Positions 24,446 to 37,900 of a stretch of 64,000 bases of DNA are shown here, piece after piece. This DNA is from Nomia melanderi (lineage: Eukaryota; Arthropoda; Insecta; Hymenoptera; Halictidae): assembly GCF_051020985.1 (NCBI RefSeq), contig NC_135003.1, positions 8,425,501-8,489,500 of the forward strand. The letters run 5' to 3'. The notes beneath the pieces are model-generated. The model saw nothing but the letters and a program-made list of their open reading frames with translations, had not been told where the DNA came from and ran no database searches. The stretch's first letter is position 1. Every line of letters begins with the position of its first letter. The position numbers and the translations under genes were made by a program.

Positions 24446-24501
24446 ATGGAGCGCGGTATAATACCCTGTGTACTCCTGACGCGAGCAACCTGCGCGCGCT
24501 G
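24446..24501 (+). other. Possible short first coding exon
   Basis: An ATG in good context (ACCATGG) at 24446 opens a 56-nt frame, starting MERGIIPCVLLT, that meets a GTGAGT donor at 24502. The upstream 80 bp is pyrimidine-rich with two copies of CCTACACGGT. The hydrophobic start could be the beginning of a signal peptide. There is no downstream exon I can join it to and no recognisable homology. It could be a cryptic donor in GC-rich DNA. Confidence 0.12.
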
Positions 24502-24806
24502 GTGAGTGTCTCGCGGATTCGGTGGTGTGCGATGCACTTGGCGCACGTATATCTGTCCGGCGTGCACGCGTCACTCGGTAGATTCTATTTATGCCCGCAT
24601 CTATGCTAACGAACCGCAAACGGGATCGTTGCGACGTTACGGAACGCGGCGACACTTCTGCGCGCTCGTTGTCCCAGACAGAGAGACGTCTTCGTCTCTC
24701 GGCACCGTATCGTCTTGAGAGCATTTTATTTGTTTCGCATCAGTCGCGAGAGATTCAATTTAGGAGCCACAGAATTGCTCCGTTATTTCCATCGAATATT
24801 CATTAA

Positions 24807-24821
24807 CCCTTTTGCTCCGAC
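24807..24821 (+). repeat. Solo piggyBac-like terminus
   Basis: TTAA at 24803-24806 is followed by CCCTTTTGCTCCGAC, which resembles the termini at 3686 and 45257. I found no inverted partner within about 300 bp, so this is either one surviving end of a decayed element or chance. Confidence 0.3.
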
Positions 24822-25793
24822 ATGTTTGAAATAAAACGTTGCGCTTGCCGAGGACATAAAGCTGGTTTTCCCAAACTTTGCAAATTAAACTTGAGATAAT
24901 AATAATTTGTATATATTGCAAGGAATGTAAAACTGTCGTTTAGGATTAAGCAGTTTGAAAAATGGAAGTACATCATATGGAATACATGTAAATTATTATA
25001 CATATATCGATATTGAACTAATTAGATATCATGACACAACTCTATATTAAAACTCCATTTCGGTTGTTCAACCTTTAGTCGCAATGGTATCGTATCCACT
25101 TCACTCGTTGACATGATCATTTATCTAAAGCAGTAATCAAATTATCACAAACATCGCAGTACTTTATTCCAACAATTTATTCACATCGACGTGTATATAT
25201 TTTCATTTACATATGTTATTACACTAACAACGTATTTATTCCAAACAACTGAAACTGAACGCCCGACTCAGTCAAGCAAATTCCCTTTCATTTATTCTTC
25301 CCCGGTAACCAGTTTCCGCTGCGCGGCGTTCGCCGCGGCATCGCGCTACCGAAATGTTCTTCGATCCCGAAAATGGTCGGACGATGCCGCGCGACGGGAT
25401 AACAGTTCGCCAGTCAGAGGGACACGGGAGGAGAGTGTGGACGATAGAAATTGAAACGTCGCGCGGAAATTGAACGGTACGGCGAAACCTTTCCCGGCGG
25501 GCCGTGTGTTCGTCTGCCGCGTGCGCGCGCGGAAATGGGAACGCGGCTCGTAAACGCGAATACCGGCCGACGATTTTACGTCGCGACGCCACGCAACGCG
25601 TTTAACGTTTTCCACGGGGAGAAGCTTTCGATCCTGGTCGTCGTCACGTTTTCGTTCGAAGATGTAGCTAAAGCTCAAAGATATTTCCGCTCGAAGATAT
25701 TTCCGCTCAAATGGTCGATACTCTGTTCTCTCTTTCCTGAGCAATGGCGACACGTTAGAGGAGGTGCTTGATCCATTTCGTCGGGTCTCTCGC
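24822..25793. other. Non-coding stretch
   Basis: AT-rich to about 25250, then a CpG-rich block at 25300-25600 whose overlapping two-strand open frames (up to 135 codons) have no recognisable domain. Confidence 0.45.
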
Positions 25794-25797
25794 TTAA

Positions 25798-26034
25798 CTC
25801 GTTAACTGTGGAATTTAGTTTAAAATATCTCTCGTTTTGTGCTCAGAACAATAAAAAAGTGAAGTGTGTATTCGTGAAATGTAGGACGAATAGTACCTAG
25901 GGCATATTGTGATTAAAAAGCAAGAAGAAGAAGAATTACGTATTTATGAAAAAGTAAAGAATTCATCGTTGAAAGAATTAGTATCATTTCAAGCTTTAAA
26001 CTGATGTGTATACTCGTCAAACGCAGTTAACTGG
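25798..26034. mobile_element. TTAA-flanked MITE (237 bp)
   Basis: TTAA at 25794-25797 and 26035-26038 flank a 237-bp segment. The left end CTCGTTAACTGTG and the inverted right end CCAGTTAACTGCG agree at 9-10 of 13 positions, including a continuous GTTAACTG. The interior is AT-rich and non-coding. Size and target site match the other short elements of the window. Confidence 0.6.
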
Positions 26035-26038
26035 TTAA

Positions 26039-29000
26039 AATGCAGATACTAACAAGTAATTTGCGACATTTTTTTGGAGGCTTGTACAGTTATTACAGTT
26101 CTGTTTTATTTCAGTTTATTGCTGTCACGAGTGAATTGAACTTGTCAGTAATATCAGATGTGTTTATGTACGTCATGAGAATAGCTAGCAGAAAAAAGTG
26201 GTCTAAGTTTCTAGCTAGTATCTGTAACGTTATAAAGATTCAGTGTTAACGGCGTGTGATCGATGGCGTCGGGAGAAGATTCTCTAAGCGAGAAATTAGA
26301 CTCGCAATCTGCCATTGGAGCGGTCTCTTTTAAAGGTTAATTCTTCCTATGTGCTTTAAAAATACGATGTTCCGCGATGAATGTGTACATGACGGCTGAA
26401 AACTGGAAAACGTTTTCCGGAACGTGATCCCGCGATTTTAGTTTGAATTTTAATGTTCCCTACCCAGAGGATTGCGGATTTCTGTGCGTTTGTTGCAACT
26501 ACCGCTGCACGAAGCCCTGGCGGTATAAAAATTTTAATAACGCTTGAACAGGGGTTTAATAATCTCCTTTGAAAGGAGTTAGATATTCCGTGACAGAATT
26601 TATATTTCAGGGGAGAGAGGAGGAACGTAAATTCTTGTGTATAATACATGCGATTCAATTCACCGGTTTAAAAGATACAGATAAAACTTCGTCGAGCGTA
26701 CTTGAAACTATTTACACTCGGGGCGCATCAGACCATTCAGAGTTCCGTACTTTACAGAGATTCTAAAGGGAAATCATTCGGGCTACAAAATTCCAGACTT
26801 TAGCTGAACCATTTAGCGTTAATCAAAGTTCATCCCAAGCTTCGAAGAATATACTTCAAACTACGTACATATTGTATAACGAAGCATACGTGCAAATTTA
26901 AATAACGTGCCGCCATTCAACCGACGCGTATCGCGCATCGCGGATGCATTTTAACTGCTCCATGCATTATTGCTTACAAATATTTAATCGCTCGCACCGT
27001 GAACAATGAACTTCCGTGTTTTTAGTGAAAACAATACCACTGAATGGTTGAGCATTCGTGTGCTTCAGATTGATTCATGTAGTAGAAGCGAAGTAGTGAG
27101 ACTATTGGAAATTGACAGCCTTCGAAGAACACCGATTTATAGAAAGGATCTTCTAGAAAATCACAAGTCACATCGAATATTTCCACGTGAAACTTCGAAA
27201 AAATCCATTCCCATAAATTTTACAAAAAAAGTTACGCTCTAAACTGTTTCGGACACTCTCTAATCCCTATCACTGTTCATATTATCAAATTCTAACTGAA
27301 CCAAAACACCCTACTTAGACTTAAGGAATTTGCACCTGCCATAAATTCGAATTAACCTGAAGTACTAGAAATGCGCCAGAATATCCAATCATCGTTACCA
27401 GGCGGTGTCAGGTGAAACTGTACCAATCCAGGGCGACCTTCGACATCTCGACGGAACAGGTTACAGCGTCGCGTCGTGGCGGTACGCGAGGCGGGTGAAA
27501 GGCGTCTGATCGGCGAAATCGAGCGCGAAACGGCGGACGTTAATGAGAGACGGCGAATCGGGGGAATGTGTCGCAAGTGGCAAACTGTTGCGGGGCCCAG
27601 TGTTGCCGGCCGTGGAAAGGGAAGAGAAGAGGGCGGCGATGGAATATACGCGCCGGAGAAGCATAGAGTCGTCCTTGGCGCGGTAACGACGAGCATTATA
27701 TTCAAACGAGCTCTTCCCGCTGGTTAACTCGCCTCGCTACGACGCGCGGCCAGTGATCCGCTCTGGCCACGGCCAGACGGAAAGGGAGAGCGAAACCGAA
27801 TCGAATGGAGGAGGTTGGAGCGAGGAACGTGAGATAGAAAAGGGTCAACCGGGGTAAAGAGAGGATGGATAGAGAACCGTGGCGAGAAAGAGAGGGGTGG
27901 AAAGAGGAAGATGGAGGAGACGAGAGGGAGTAGGAGGTATCTGTGGGAACGCGAGGATAACCGGGAACTCTGGCTCCTAGCTTTCCGGGAAACGCAGCGG
28001 CGCCTAATTGGTTTCTGCTCTCTACCAGAAACACCTTGATAGGAATCTCATTGGGCGCGGCATGAAGGAGGCATCCCCAGTTACCGATCTTTGTTTGGTC
28101 CAGCCGGGCCGTTCGCGGGACAGCTTGTTTTTGTGAGCGCCTCCATAAAATTGTTTAGGGAATTAGGATAAGTCAGGAAGAGACGGGTCATCTTTTTTAA
28201 AACGAACTATTACATTAGAAATATCATTGAGATGTAATAGAAAGAAAGACATTTATGGAAGGAAATATAGATAAGGAGAGTAGTTAAATCGACATGTATG
28301 CAAGATTCAGTATATCGCTATAAACAGTATTGAAGATATAGATATACGTTGATGTGGATCGGATCATCTCACTAGGAATTATCTTATGTCTCTAGGGATT
28401 GAAAAGCTTCCGGAAACAGTTGGTTCGAATTGTTATTATATTGGCTCTGGGACAGTTACGAAGAACTGAAATATTGAACTTAAAAATGACAGTTGTAGAA
28501 TTGAACTGTTCCCGTGAACCGAAACCGATATAGGTCAGAAGCGATATACCCAATGAAAGTTCCACGTTACTTCGATCCTTCGTAACTATTTTCAACCCCA
28601 GAGATCTATCTGTCACTCTCTGCGTGGGCGAGTATGCGAAAAAGTCGTTCGACGAGTGTTCGATATTAATCCGCTTGTCGTGTGAATGGCGTTTGAATTG
28701 TGTATATAAAGTGCATTGATCGGGCATTTGGAGCGATGAATTATTCGTAATTGAATTTCTTTATTGCAGTTAATGGTTTTGTTACTGGTAATTCTATGAA
28801 AATCTGAAAACTGAGTTAGATAATAGAGACTGGGCGTGATCGTTGAAGCATTTTAATGAAATTTTAATGCGTTTGCCAACGGTTGCGTATTATGTTATTA
28901 GAATGTTTGATATAACGAGTGATATTCGTGAATGAATGAAATTTCAAGTGAATTCAATTCCGCTTTTTCAAGTTGAACTTGGTTGGAAACTATCGATTGT

Positions 29001-32000
29001 AAAAACGATTGCCGAGACACATTCTTTTGTCTGTGAACTTACCACTTACCTTTGAGCTTCACAGCAATTAAAAGTAATACGATGATTATTTCATTCGGCT
29101 GTAGTATGTAAAGGCTTGAGCCGCAGAAATTCGTTCTACTTATGCGATGAATGGAGGCAGCGCAAGGAAGCCAAGGTCTCGTCATTACCTTCAATTACGA
29201 TCAAAACGAATCACGATTGCCGCGGTGCAGCTGCAACATTGTAATCGCCGGTGCATCGGCTTTCGTGCGTTGCACCTGCGTGCTGCACTAGACCAGCGTG
29301 CCTCCTTAGTAGGTCGCCAGTCTACGATCGATATATTCACCTTGTTCAGACGCTGAATTCGCCCCAGTGACCTAGCGCCGTTTGCCAAGTGGGAGGATGC
29401 ACTTTCTCTGGAAACCGTGTGCACCGTTCCACGAGCTTACGTTTCCGTCGATCGATCACGCGGAACGTTTTAAGGATCCTCCGCGATCCGACGATACCAC
29501 GAACGAAGGATTCCAGCAATGCTTTTAAACGGAAACGTATAGGTACATTGAAACGTTGATATTCATAGGATATTTCTGGAATATCGTAACTGCTGATGTA
29601 AATTGGCCATAAAACGAACAATAATCTGTAAATTAATCGTAAACATCTGAATGCTCGCGTGACAAATAATCATCGGGAATTGATAAATTTCCGCGCGCAT
29701 CGCGCTCGTACATCATTATTCCGTTTTAAGTGGTTATCATCGCGTTAAGGTAACGATCATGGACACGTGAATATTAATTGTGAACGATGCGTGTCAGAGT
29801 GCACGCCAGAAACTCCTTGTTACCGGCAGGCTCGCGTTGCCTGTGTACAAAGATCTCTTCCACCGTGACTGAGAGAGTCGTAAACTGTCATAAGTTTCGT
29901 TCATTACAAAATGAAATTGTCATGAAATCTCTCTCCGGCGCATTCCTTCAAGCAAATCTGAGGTAACTTCAGAACGTTGTTACCACGGTGATGAAATTCC
30001 ACCTGTAGTTCGCCAACTATCTCTCACTCGGCAAGAAATATCTGTCTTGTTCCGCGGGTGAATTATACCTGTCCCAATTTATCGATGTTTTATCGTATCT
30101 TTTACGAGCCGGATTATTTACCTCTGTCTCGTACTCGGGCGCGAGCAACAAACAACCGAGAAGTCTAAACGTTGCTATTCCTGGTTCCTTTCTCAGCTCA
30201 ACAATATACAGAGCGATTAAAAAAACAATGACCATCGATCCCCGAACGTATCACGTTTTCCAAAACAAACGAATCTTTTATGTATTCTACATAAATAGAT
30301 CTGAAAAATTCTACTTTTCCAATCTTATCCTTCAAGCCCACATCTTTCAAGTTCTTTTTCAAATAATCTCACCAGAATTACACTATCATAAATCACTTAC
30401 TGGAAACAACAATTCTGCTTTCAATTTAGATGCAAAAATTATTCATCTGTAATAGAAACATAAATATTCAATTTCAACTTAAAGGAAATAAATAACATCT
30501 ACATTATTGTATCAAATTTCGAACCTTTATTGCGTTTGTCCGATATCACGGAACAAAGTGTTAACACAATTCACGCTGGCCCGCGATATTGCGGGTTTTG
30601 TTTTCTATATGTATACATGCCTTACACATTAATGTGTATATACCTTCCACCATTTATCTCTTTCTGCATTCGATTCGCTTCAAGAAACAAAACACACACA
30701 CACATTTTTTATTTCCTTTTATTTTACCAAAATGTATAAGTTTTTTAATATTTTCTTTAACTGCTCATTCTTCAGAGACAAGCAAGTGAGGCCGGTATTT
30801 AGGCTTTCAGCGGTTAATATTTAACTAGCGCGTAATCTGTTAAGACCGCATCAATCCTGCTCGATTTCAATGAATACAGATTTCACGTTCGCTTATTAAA
30901 AACTGTTCCCTAAGCTATTATATCAGTCCCGTCCCTTCCGAGAAACCAATCGATCGTACACCGACTCAGACGATTGATCCCGTAGTCGATGCACGTTCGC
31001 AAATTTACGGAGTGTACGGAGGGCCAAATCGCTCGGCTGTTCTCTTATTACCCGCAATTACACTGTATCCGCAAACAGACGTCGGCGCCGCGTTTACAGC
31101 GCAGACGGTCGCCCATTAAAACACAGCTCGGACAACTTGCCGCTGCCCTCGGCCTCGCCTCTGCAAACGAGGCTCCGAGGATGCTGCGCGTCGTATATAC
31201 GAAACCTCCACCCGGTGATCGACCCGTGAACCGGTACCAAATTACAATGTAACCGTGCGCGGCGTCTCGCGGTTAGACCGCAACTACACGCCGAGCCATC
31301 CCGGAAGCGTGTCCGACGGACCCGTTTCATTCGCGCGAGGAAACGCGGTCTCGCGCCTTGGGCCTATGCCCAGCGAACAAAACCGTCGCATACGAAGAAG
31401 GAACAAATCTTTAGGTCCAATGCACACTTTCGAATCGTTCAAAGTTTGTTCCTCATTTAGCGTTTTCGATGAACGAAGATACAGCGAAACTGAGATGGGA
31501 CTGGGATTCATTGGGCGAACGGATGCATTACAAAAATATCAGGTAGCCATAATACAGCAATTAGGAAAAACCCGTAACATCGAAGTCCTGCGGCAGGTTG
31601 CAGGTCAAGTCTACCTGAAACGGTTGACTATTGTTTTTTAAGGTATAAATATCGAAAGCTTTTTTTTTCATACTTGTCCTGGTATATTTCTGTAAAACTT
31701 GATTTAATTTTTTAAATATAGAAGTTACCTTTTCCTTTTTCACTAAACCTTTGTATTTTTATTTTTGCATAAGAAACCTGCTTCAAAAACATATATCCTA
31801 AACAGTTATAAATAACTGAAGAATGTTTGGTCGAACCGAGAGCGGATTGAAACCTGATCGACAGTGTGTATCGAGCCTTATGGTATGTATAGGCGAAACG
31901 TAAATAATGGGTTTGTGGGAATATGTTGCAGCTGCGATTGTTTTGAAAGTATAGAGACGAAGTTCTATTACCTTTCTTTCTGTGAGACAGAGGAACTGTG

Positions 32001-34845
32001 TTTTTCTGTTACTGCAAAACAATCGCTGCGACGTTTGCCTAGAAACTGGTCGTGTGTATTCGCCTAAGGGCGATCAAAGTGGCTTTAACGTAAATGCTTT
32101 CATTTAACTGCTTTCATTAAAGCAGAACTGTATTACAAATTTTTGTGTACTACAAGGGAACTAAGCACTAAAGCTTTGTTATTTAAAATTTAAATAACGA
32201 AGTTATTCACTTGCAACTTTCCATCTGGGTAAGCTTGATGTTGGCAGTGTAAAAACATACGAAATTGAACAGTTAATTCTGACTCGCTGTAATCGGCTCC
32301 AATCGTATATCAGTAGCAATCGGCAGTTGTAAAAGATAATCTATAACTGAACCAACTATTACTTTCGAGTCATTGAGTCATGTATAATCAGATTAGATTT
32401 TGCTCAAATACGTTTTAAAGATAACAAGGCTCAATCTCTGCAGGACTGCCCGCGACGATCATTCCCGAGATCTCGTCGAGTCGCTTCAACAGCGGTCTTC
32501 TCTGGTCAGTTGCGGTTAAGAACGCGCGACGCCTCGGAAGGAGGACCGCTGTCGCGTGCAACGAGAACCACCCCGCTTCCGCATTGCGCAGTGCGGATAT
32601 TTCAGACGCGCTGCCGGGCTCGGTTCTCTGTGGTTTACCTGATTGCGCGGATATCGGCGATAGTGAAAAGAATCGATCGGTGTAGAGAACGGGGTAACCA
32701 GATTCGAGTCTGAATCTTTGATGGCCGACGAACGGGTCTTGAACTGTCTCGAACCACTCGACGGTTCAGAGACGCGGCTCTGTGCGATCGAACGCTTTGG
32801 TTTGTTGGGAACGGGAACAGATGATTGTTTGGATGCGGATGGCGTGGTTTCAGGAATGTTTTGGTCTGAAAATGGAGAAACGATCTTACCTTGCTTGAGA
32901 TTTCAGTGATCGATCGGTCTGTCATTTAAAAGTGTCATTTTGATCACGATTAGTTTGATTATTGGAAATCACATTCGAATGTGAAGATGTAACGAGCTAA
33001 TTCTGGAGACTTTCCGAATTTTCCTTCTCGTTTAGTTGTCTTACTGGAAAACCTGTTTAAGATTCTACTGCGAAGAAATGAGAATTTTTCTAAGAAGACA
33101 GTTATTAATCAGAATGTTTGCCACTCACGTTTGCACTTGCTAAGTGTTTTTCCTTTACGTCAGACTCGTGAATGCACTACGTTCGCGGTTTTGACATTGC
33201 ACAATAATGCACAGTCATGATTCTAGCTTAAGGTAAAATCGTCGTTGTTCCGCAGCACGAGTGTTTATCGTTTTGGCATCGGCTGAGAACTGACAAAGAC
33301 ATTCAACGTACACGTGAACTCAAAAGTTAACAGTTTCATTAATCTGAACATTCGAGCCTCGGCCCAACCAAAATTGATGAGGCACACGTGCCTTGTTGAT
33401 TATTACAAAAAAAATGCTAGTATTGTTCTTCAAATTTCAGTTTTTTGTTTACATACACCACCCACGAAATGATAATAGAATGATGTCTGTAAGAAAAATG
33501 TCCATCTCAGAGAACCAAGTAATTCACGAACTCGAAGAAACTTTCTTCTCTACACGTAACGAAGAATATTGGTCGTCCAAGGTCATTCCCCCCACCAATC
33601 ATTCTAGGCACGCCTCCATAGCCACATTACGCTACTTTTCCCCTCGATCTCGCTGAGTAATGGCCATAGCGAAGATAGGAGCCAAGTGGGCGGTGCGGTG
33701 GGAGTGGCCACAAATATTGACCTTGACCGGGAAATATTTTCCGAACAACGTGGAGTCGCCGGAAGCATCTTTAAAAGTAACCTCGATGATGTCAGAGTGC
33801 GGTACCAGCGTCCAAAAAAAGAAAAGAGGAACGCTCGGTTTAAACTTATCCACCTCCGCGTTTTTTTATTATTTTTCCGCAGGAAATATCTTTTCAACTT
33901 TACGGCTGCATTTTATGACGCGACCTGTATATCACCGGCCACGTTTCTAATAACTCGTGCGGGCGCACGAATGGACTATAAACGCGCTAGGGATTTACGT
34001 TCGGCTCGTTCCGAAGCGGAGCGGGCCGAAGTGGGACGCGGGCGTCGTTCGTGCGTCGCGACGCGTTTCCCACGGACGCCGATGAAAGATTATTTCAACG
34101 TTTCCCCAACATGCGCGCGTTGATACGTCGATTTCGATTCGAAATGTCCGGTGAACGCGAGGGATGTTTTTTTTTTATTCCGGAATCACGTCGTAACGCG
34201 ATGATGAACTGCGGAACGAGCGATGGGCCAGGCCAAAATCCATTTTTCAAAACGAAAAAACGCGTTTGAAGCGCGCGTCGTTAACGCGGAATCGATGACA
34301 TCGTCGCAACTTTATTTTTCCACTTAGCGAGCCGTGCATCACTGTCCTGGATAATATATTCCGCAGATTTCTCGGCACCGGTGCGCCGAGCTGCTGCCGC
34401 TGCCGCCGACGCTGGAGCTCATCCTTCTTCCGCGAAGTTTATGATTCCGTGTTCGTGCGCCGGGACGCAGAAAATTGGAAAAGCGAATTTGGCACGAATT
34501 TCGCGACAATAACCGAATCCCGCGAACGGCCCGGCGACAGCCCGCGCGACGGATCAGCGTTGATTTCGGATGAATATACCACGGGGAGTCGTTAAATGCT
34601 CGAGTGCGCGACATGCGGAGCGAGCGTTTAACGAGACCTTGGCAAGTTTAATCGAGACAAATGCGTTTTCCGAATAACAAGAGGAGATCGGAATTGTTGT
34701 CTGTAACGATGCATTAGTCAGCGATTTTGTAATTTGTCGTACGAGGTACTTCATTTGTTTTATGGGGTATAGAGTTTTGTAATCTTTAACGCATTCCGTT
34801 AAAATATGTGCAATCTTAAACGGAATTTATTGATAATCGTTTGTC
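26039..34845. other. Long non-coding stretch, 8.8 kb
   Basis: No gene, RNA gene or delimited transposon supported. Local landmarks are a purine-rich CpG block at 27470-27960 giving chance frames on both strands, a short (AC)n run at about 30690-30704, a GC-rich block at 30950-31370, and a CpG-rich block at 32440-32720 that contains a TCAGTT initiator-like motif at 32506. A TTAA at 30555 followed by CACAATTCACGCTGG looks like a MITE end but has no partner. The stretch fits the interior of a long intron. Confidence 0.45.
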
Positions 34846-34852
34846 CTAATAC

Positions 34853-34925
34853 TTGTTTCTTTTTTCATTTCAGGTACGTTCTTCGTTTCGGCGTTACGAG
34901 ATTTCGCGCGCTTCTAGAAGTGAGT
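34853..34925 (+). promoter_or_regulatory. Recursive-splicing site with 46-nt cryptic exon
   Basis: A strong pyrimidine tract (CTTGTTTCTTTTTTCATTT) ends in CAG at 34871-34873 and abuts GTACGT at 34874-34879. A second donor, GTGAGT, begins at 34920, so a 46-nt cryptic exon at 34874-34919 is defined. This matches the ratchet-point layout known from long Drosophila introns. The layout and the first and last bases of the short exon are nearly the same as at 59968. The competing reading is a genuine 46-nt alternative exon. It is open in one or two frames but too short to judge. Confidence 0.5.
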
Positions 34926-37900
34926 AACAACACGAATCTTGGAATCAGTACCTTTCGCTGTATTCATTTATAACGCTACATTTAAACTAGATATTTGTAT
35001 TTGACCGTTTCGTTTACAAAAGTTTAAACTTTAGGTAACTACGAGCGCCCAATATGAGATGTCAGAACTAAAGAAATTAAAGCAGAGTTGGTCGAGAATA
35101 AACTATTAAAAGAATTCTATATGCAAAGGGTTGACCGTCAAAGAACGGGAGGAAGGAACTCGTTTGCCGAGTGGATCGTTGACGAAAAGAATATTCTGCA
35201 CGGGGCCAGCGCGGAACGGTGCCACGGAACACTGGCAAAGTTTGACTGGGGAGCGGTAACGGGAGTTAACGCGACATCGATCGCAGGTTACCCTTGGTCG
35301 TTCCGGTTCCCCCGACCTCTTCGTCCTCAGTTCCTCGCTGCCGCGCGCGCTATAAACGGAGTCAACCGTTCGAGCCCCGCAGAGAGGTTCTACCGGTTTA
35401 CCTGCATTATTGAATACTCTTTATCGCGGTTATCCACAGATAATTTGTGCCCGGTAAGATTGGACGTGAATATTGAAACAGCATTTATCGTGGTTTTCTT
35501 GCTTGTCTCGCTTGTTATAGCGGCGCCGTTTCGAGGTGGGGTTTAAAATCCGTCGGTCCTCCGTCGCCGGGACTGAACAGCTGTTCGCACGTCTGGGACA
35601 CCGGCTTCTCGCGTTTAAATCTGGGTAATTTATCGTTGAATTGAATAATAACTGACTATGCTATGTTGCTCAAAAGTTTCTGCCGGAATTGTACGTAGAA
35701 CCCGACTTTCTCCTGGTGTACATTCAAAACGGTAAACGTGGATCAATTTTTCTTTGAAATGATGTGACAAACGGTTTTCAATATGTGACATCTCCCTATC
35801 TTTGAAACAGAAATTTTATTTGAAATATTTTCTTGACTGATGAGAAATGGAAAGATAACACTTCTGTATCAACGGAGAGTTGCCATTTTCGTCGAAATTG
35901 TAAGTTCCAACGACGTTGATGATCCTGTTGTGAAGGTTCTTTGAATTTCGTCGAGTTTAACTTCGATCCAAGATAATTGAAAAGAATCTCTTCCTTTTAA
36001 TCGACGTCCCAAGCAGTGCGGGACATCCGAAGCGGAAACGAGAGGAAGCCGCAGATTGAAACCGCAAGAATGATCCGTTGGGCTGATTCGACCGAGCGTT
36101 ATACCGTTACTTCTGCCATTTTATTACGTACGCAACGTATTTTACGTCCGATCTGCGTCAAGTTGGACGCTCGTGACATAAATCAGTTTTATGCTGGCGA
36201 TTTACATGTGATTCAGTCGGATCACGTCGGCCGAGTTTTATTCGGTCTTGCACGGGGCGGTTGCACGCGTGCGCGGCCGCTCGCAGGCGCGCGGACAGCT
36301 TAGGAGCACAATTATAGGGAGGCGAATAGAGCGAAATTATAGGGGTCTCAGTGCGCGCGGATAAAATGAGGGATTTAAGAAATTACTGTTTCCGTCGGAT
36401 CGCTTCGGGCCACCCGCTTCAAGCCCTCTATATCGGGGGAAATCGTTTTTTGAACTGATCACGTACCGCCGACCCTACTCTTGTCATTTGTTTTTAGTTC
36501 ACCGGTTGAAAATTGATCGTTTCATCGGTGATTTATTTCCTCACGATCTCGATATTCTTTGTGCCTCTTACAACGTTCTATTTGGAACTCGTTTGTGGTT
36601 TACAGTCTTGGTTCTAGAAAGATTGATGCTTAGAAATAAAAGACCACGTTTTCACGTGTTTAAGTATAGAATCGTAGAAAATTGATGTTCTTTAATAATG
36701 TTATTCGAAAGATTAAATAATTTAAATGCGATATTATTTTTGTCGTATACAATTCTCCAGGCCTATTTTCGAAAAATTCATTCTTGAAGAGATCAATCAT
36801 GGAATGACCTAATTCGCAACAATCTCAAACTTCAATTGCAGCAACTATTCGCCGCGTCGATTATCCTCTTTTCATCATACATTTTTCTCATCCCTTACAC
36901 GAGTCGGTAGATAGTTACGCGTAAGTACCTTCCAATTCCATTAATTGTCTCTACTATATTCGCCCACTTCACTAAATCGACGATGAAAAAAAGTCTCACA
37001 TGTGTAACTCATCGAGTCAGAATTAAACGTACCGCTTCCGAAGTCTTTCGAGTGAAAGTATAAGTGCGTCGAGAACGTTTCAACGTCGACGTGGTCTCGC
37101 TTGTTAAATTTTCATTCGAATTCACTTCGACGTGCAATAGAAAACGAAGATCCAAGCCGAAAATCGGGCATGCCCGATCCGGGCACGGTTATTAAAGCAG
37201 AGACCGCGTTTTCCACGAGGCGGTCGCGAGAAAACTGTTCCCGTTTATTAATTTATCGGTGTAAGGCTGTGCCATTGGAGCGGCGGTGGTGGGAGTACCG
37301 CAATTTGGTTTCGGACGAAAGTCAATTAACTGAGCGAGCCACTCGCGAATCAGAAACCGGCAACGTTATCGAACCACCTAGAAAATTTCAGTTCGCCGAA
37401 TCGCGCCGCGTTAGTGATCCCTCTATCGATCGACCCTCAATTTGTATCGATTTGGGGGTACTGTGGAATTAAAGTGAAACATTGGCAGGCACTGCAGTTT
37501 CACCATTAACGAAACGTTTCACTGTTACATTGTTCAGTAACAATGTTTTTAGTTTCTTCCGACAATATCACAAAATGCTGGATCACTCAGTAGACAGTTC
37601 TACATTTTTCAGTTAAAACGTCATACAAAAAATTGAAGATATTAGAGCACCCTAGTTAAAATATTTCTAAGTGTAACATACAGATCGGTTTGATTAATAT
37701 ATATTATCAACAACAACGGTACTCAATAAAATGAATTTACCATAAAAGGTAAGGAAAACTATTCACCTATCCATCTCAAAGAAACATTTTCCATAGGAAA
37801 ACGATCTACATCGAAACTTCCAGGATTAATGGGAGGAACACGAAATCGGCACACGCGCGGTGCTACCGATCTGAGTTAAAAGCTTCGCGATTTTCCGGCA

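Noticed and set aside
30541..30830. GTGTTAACACAATTCACGCTGG, resembling abutting MITE ends
   Set aside because: No inverted partner was found on either side within about 300 bp.
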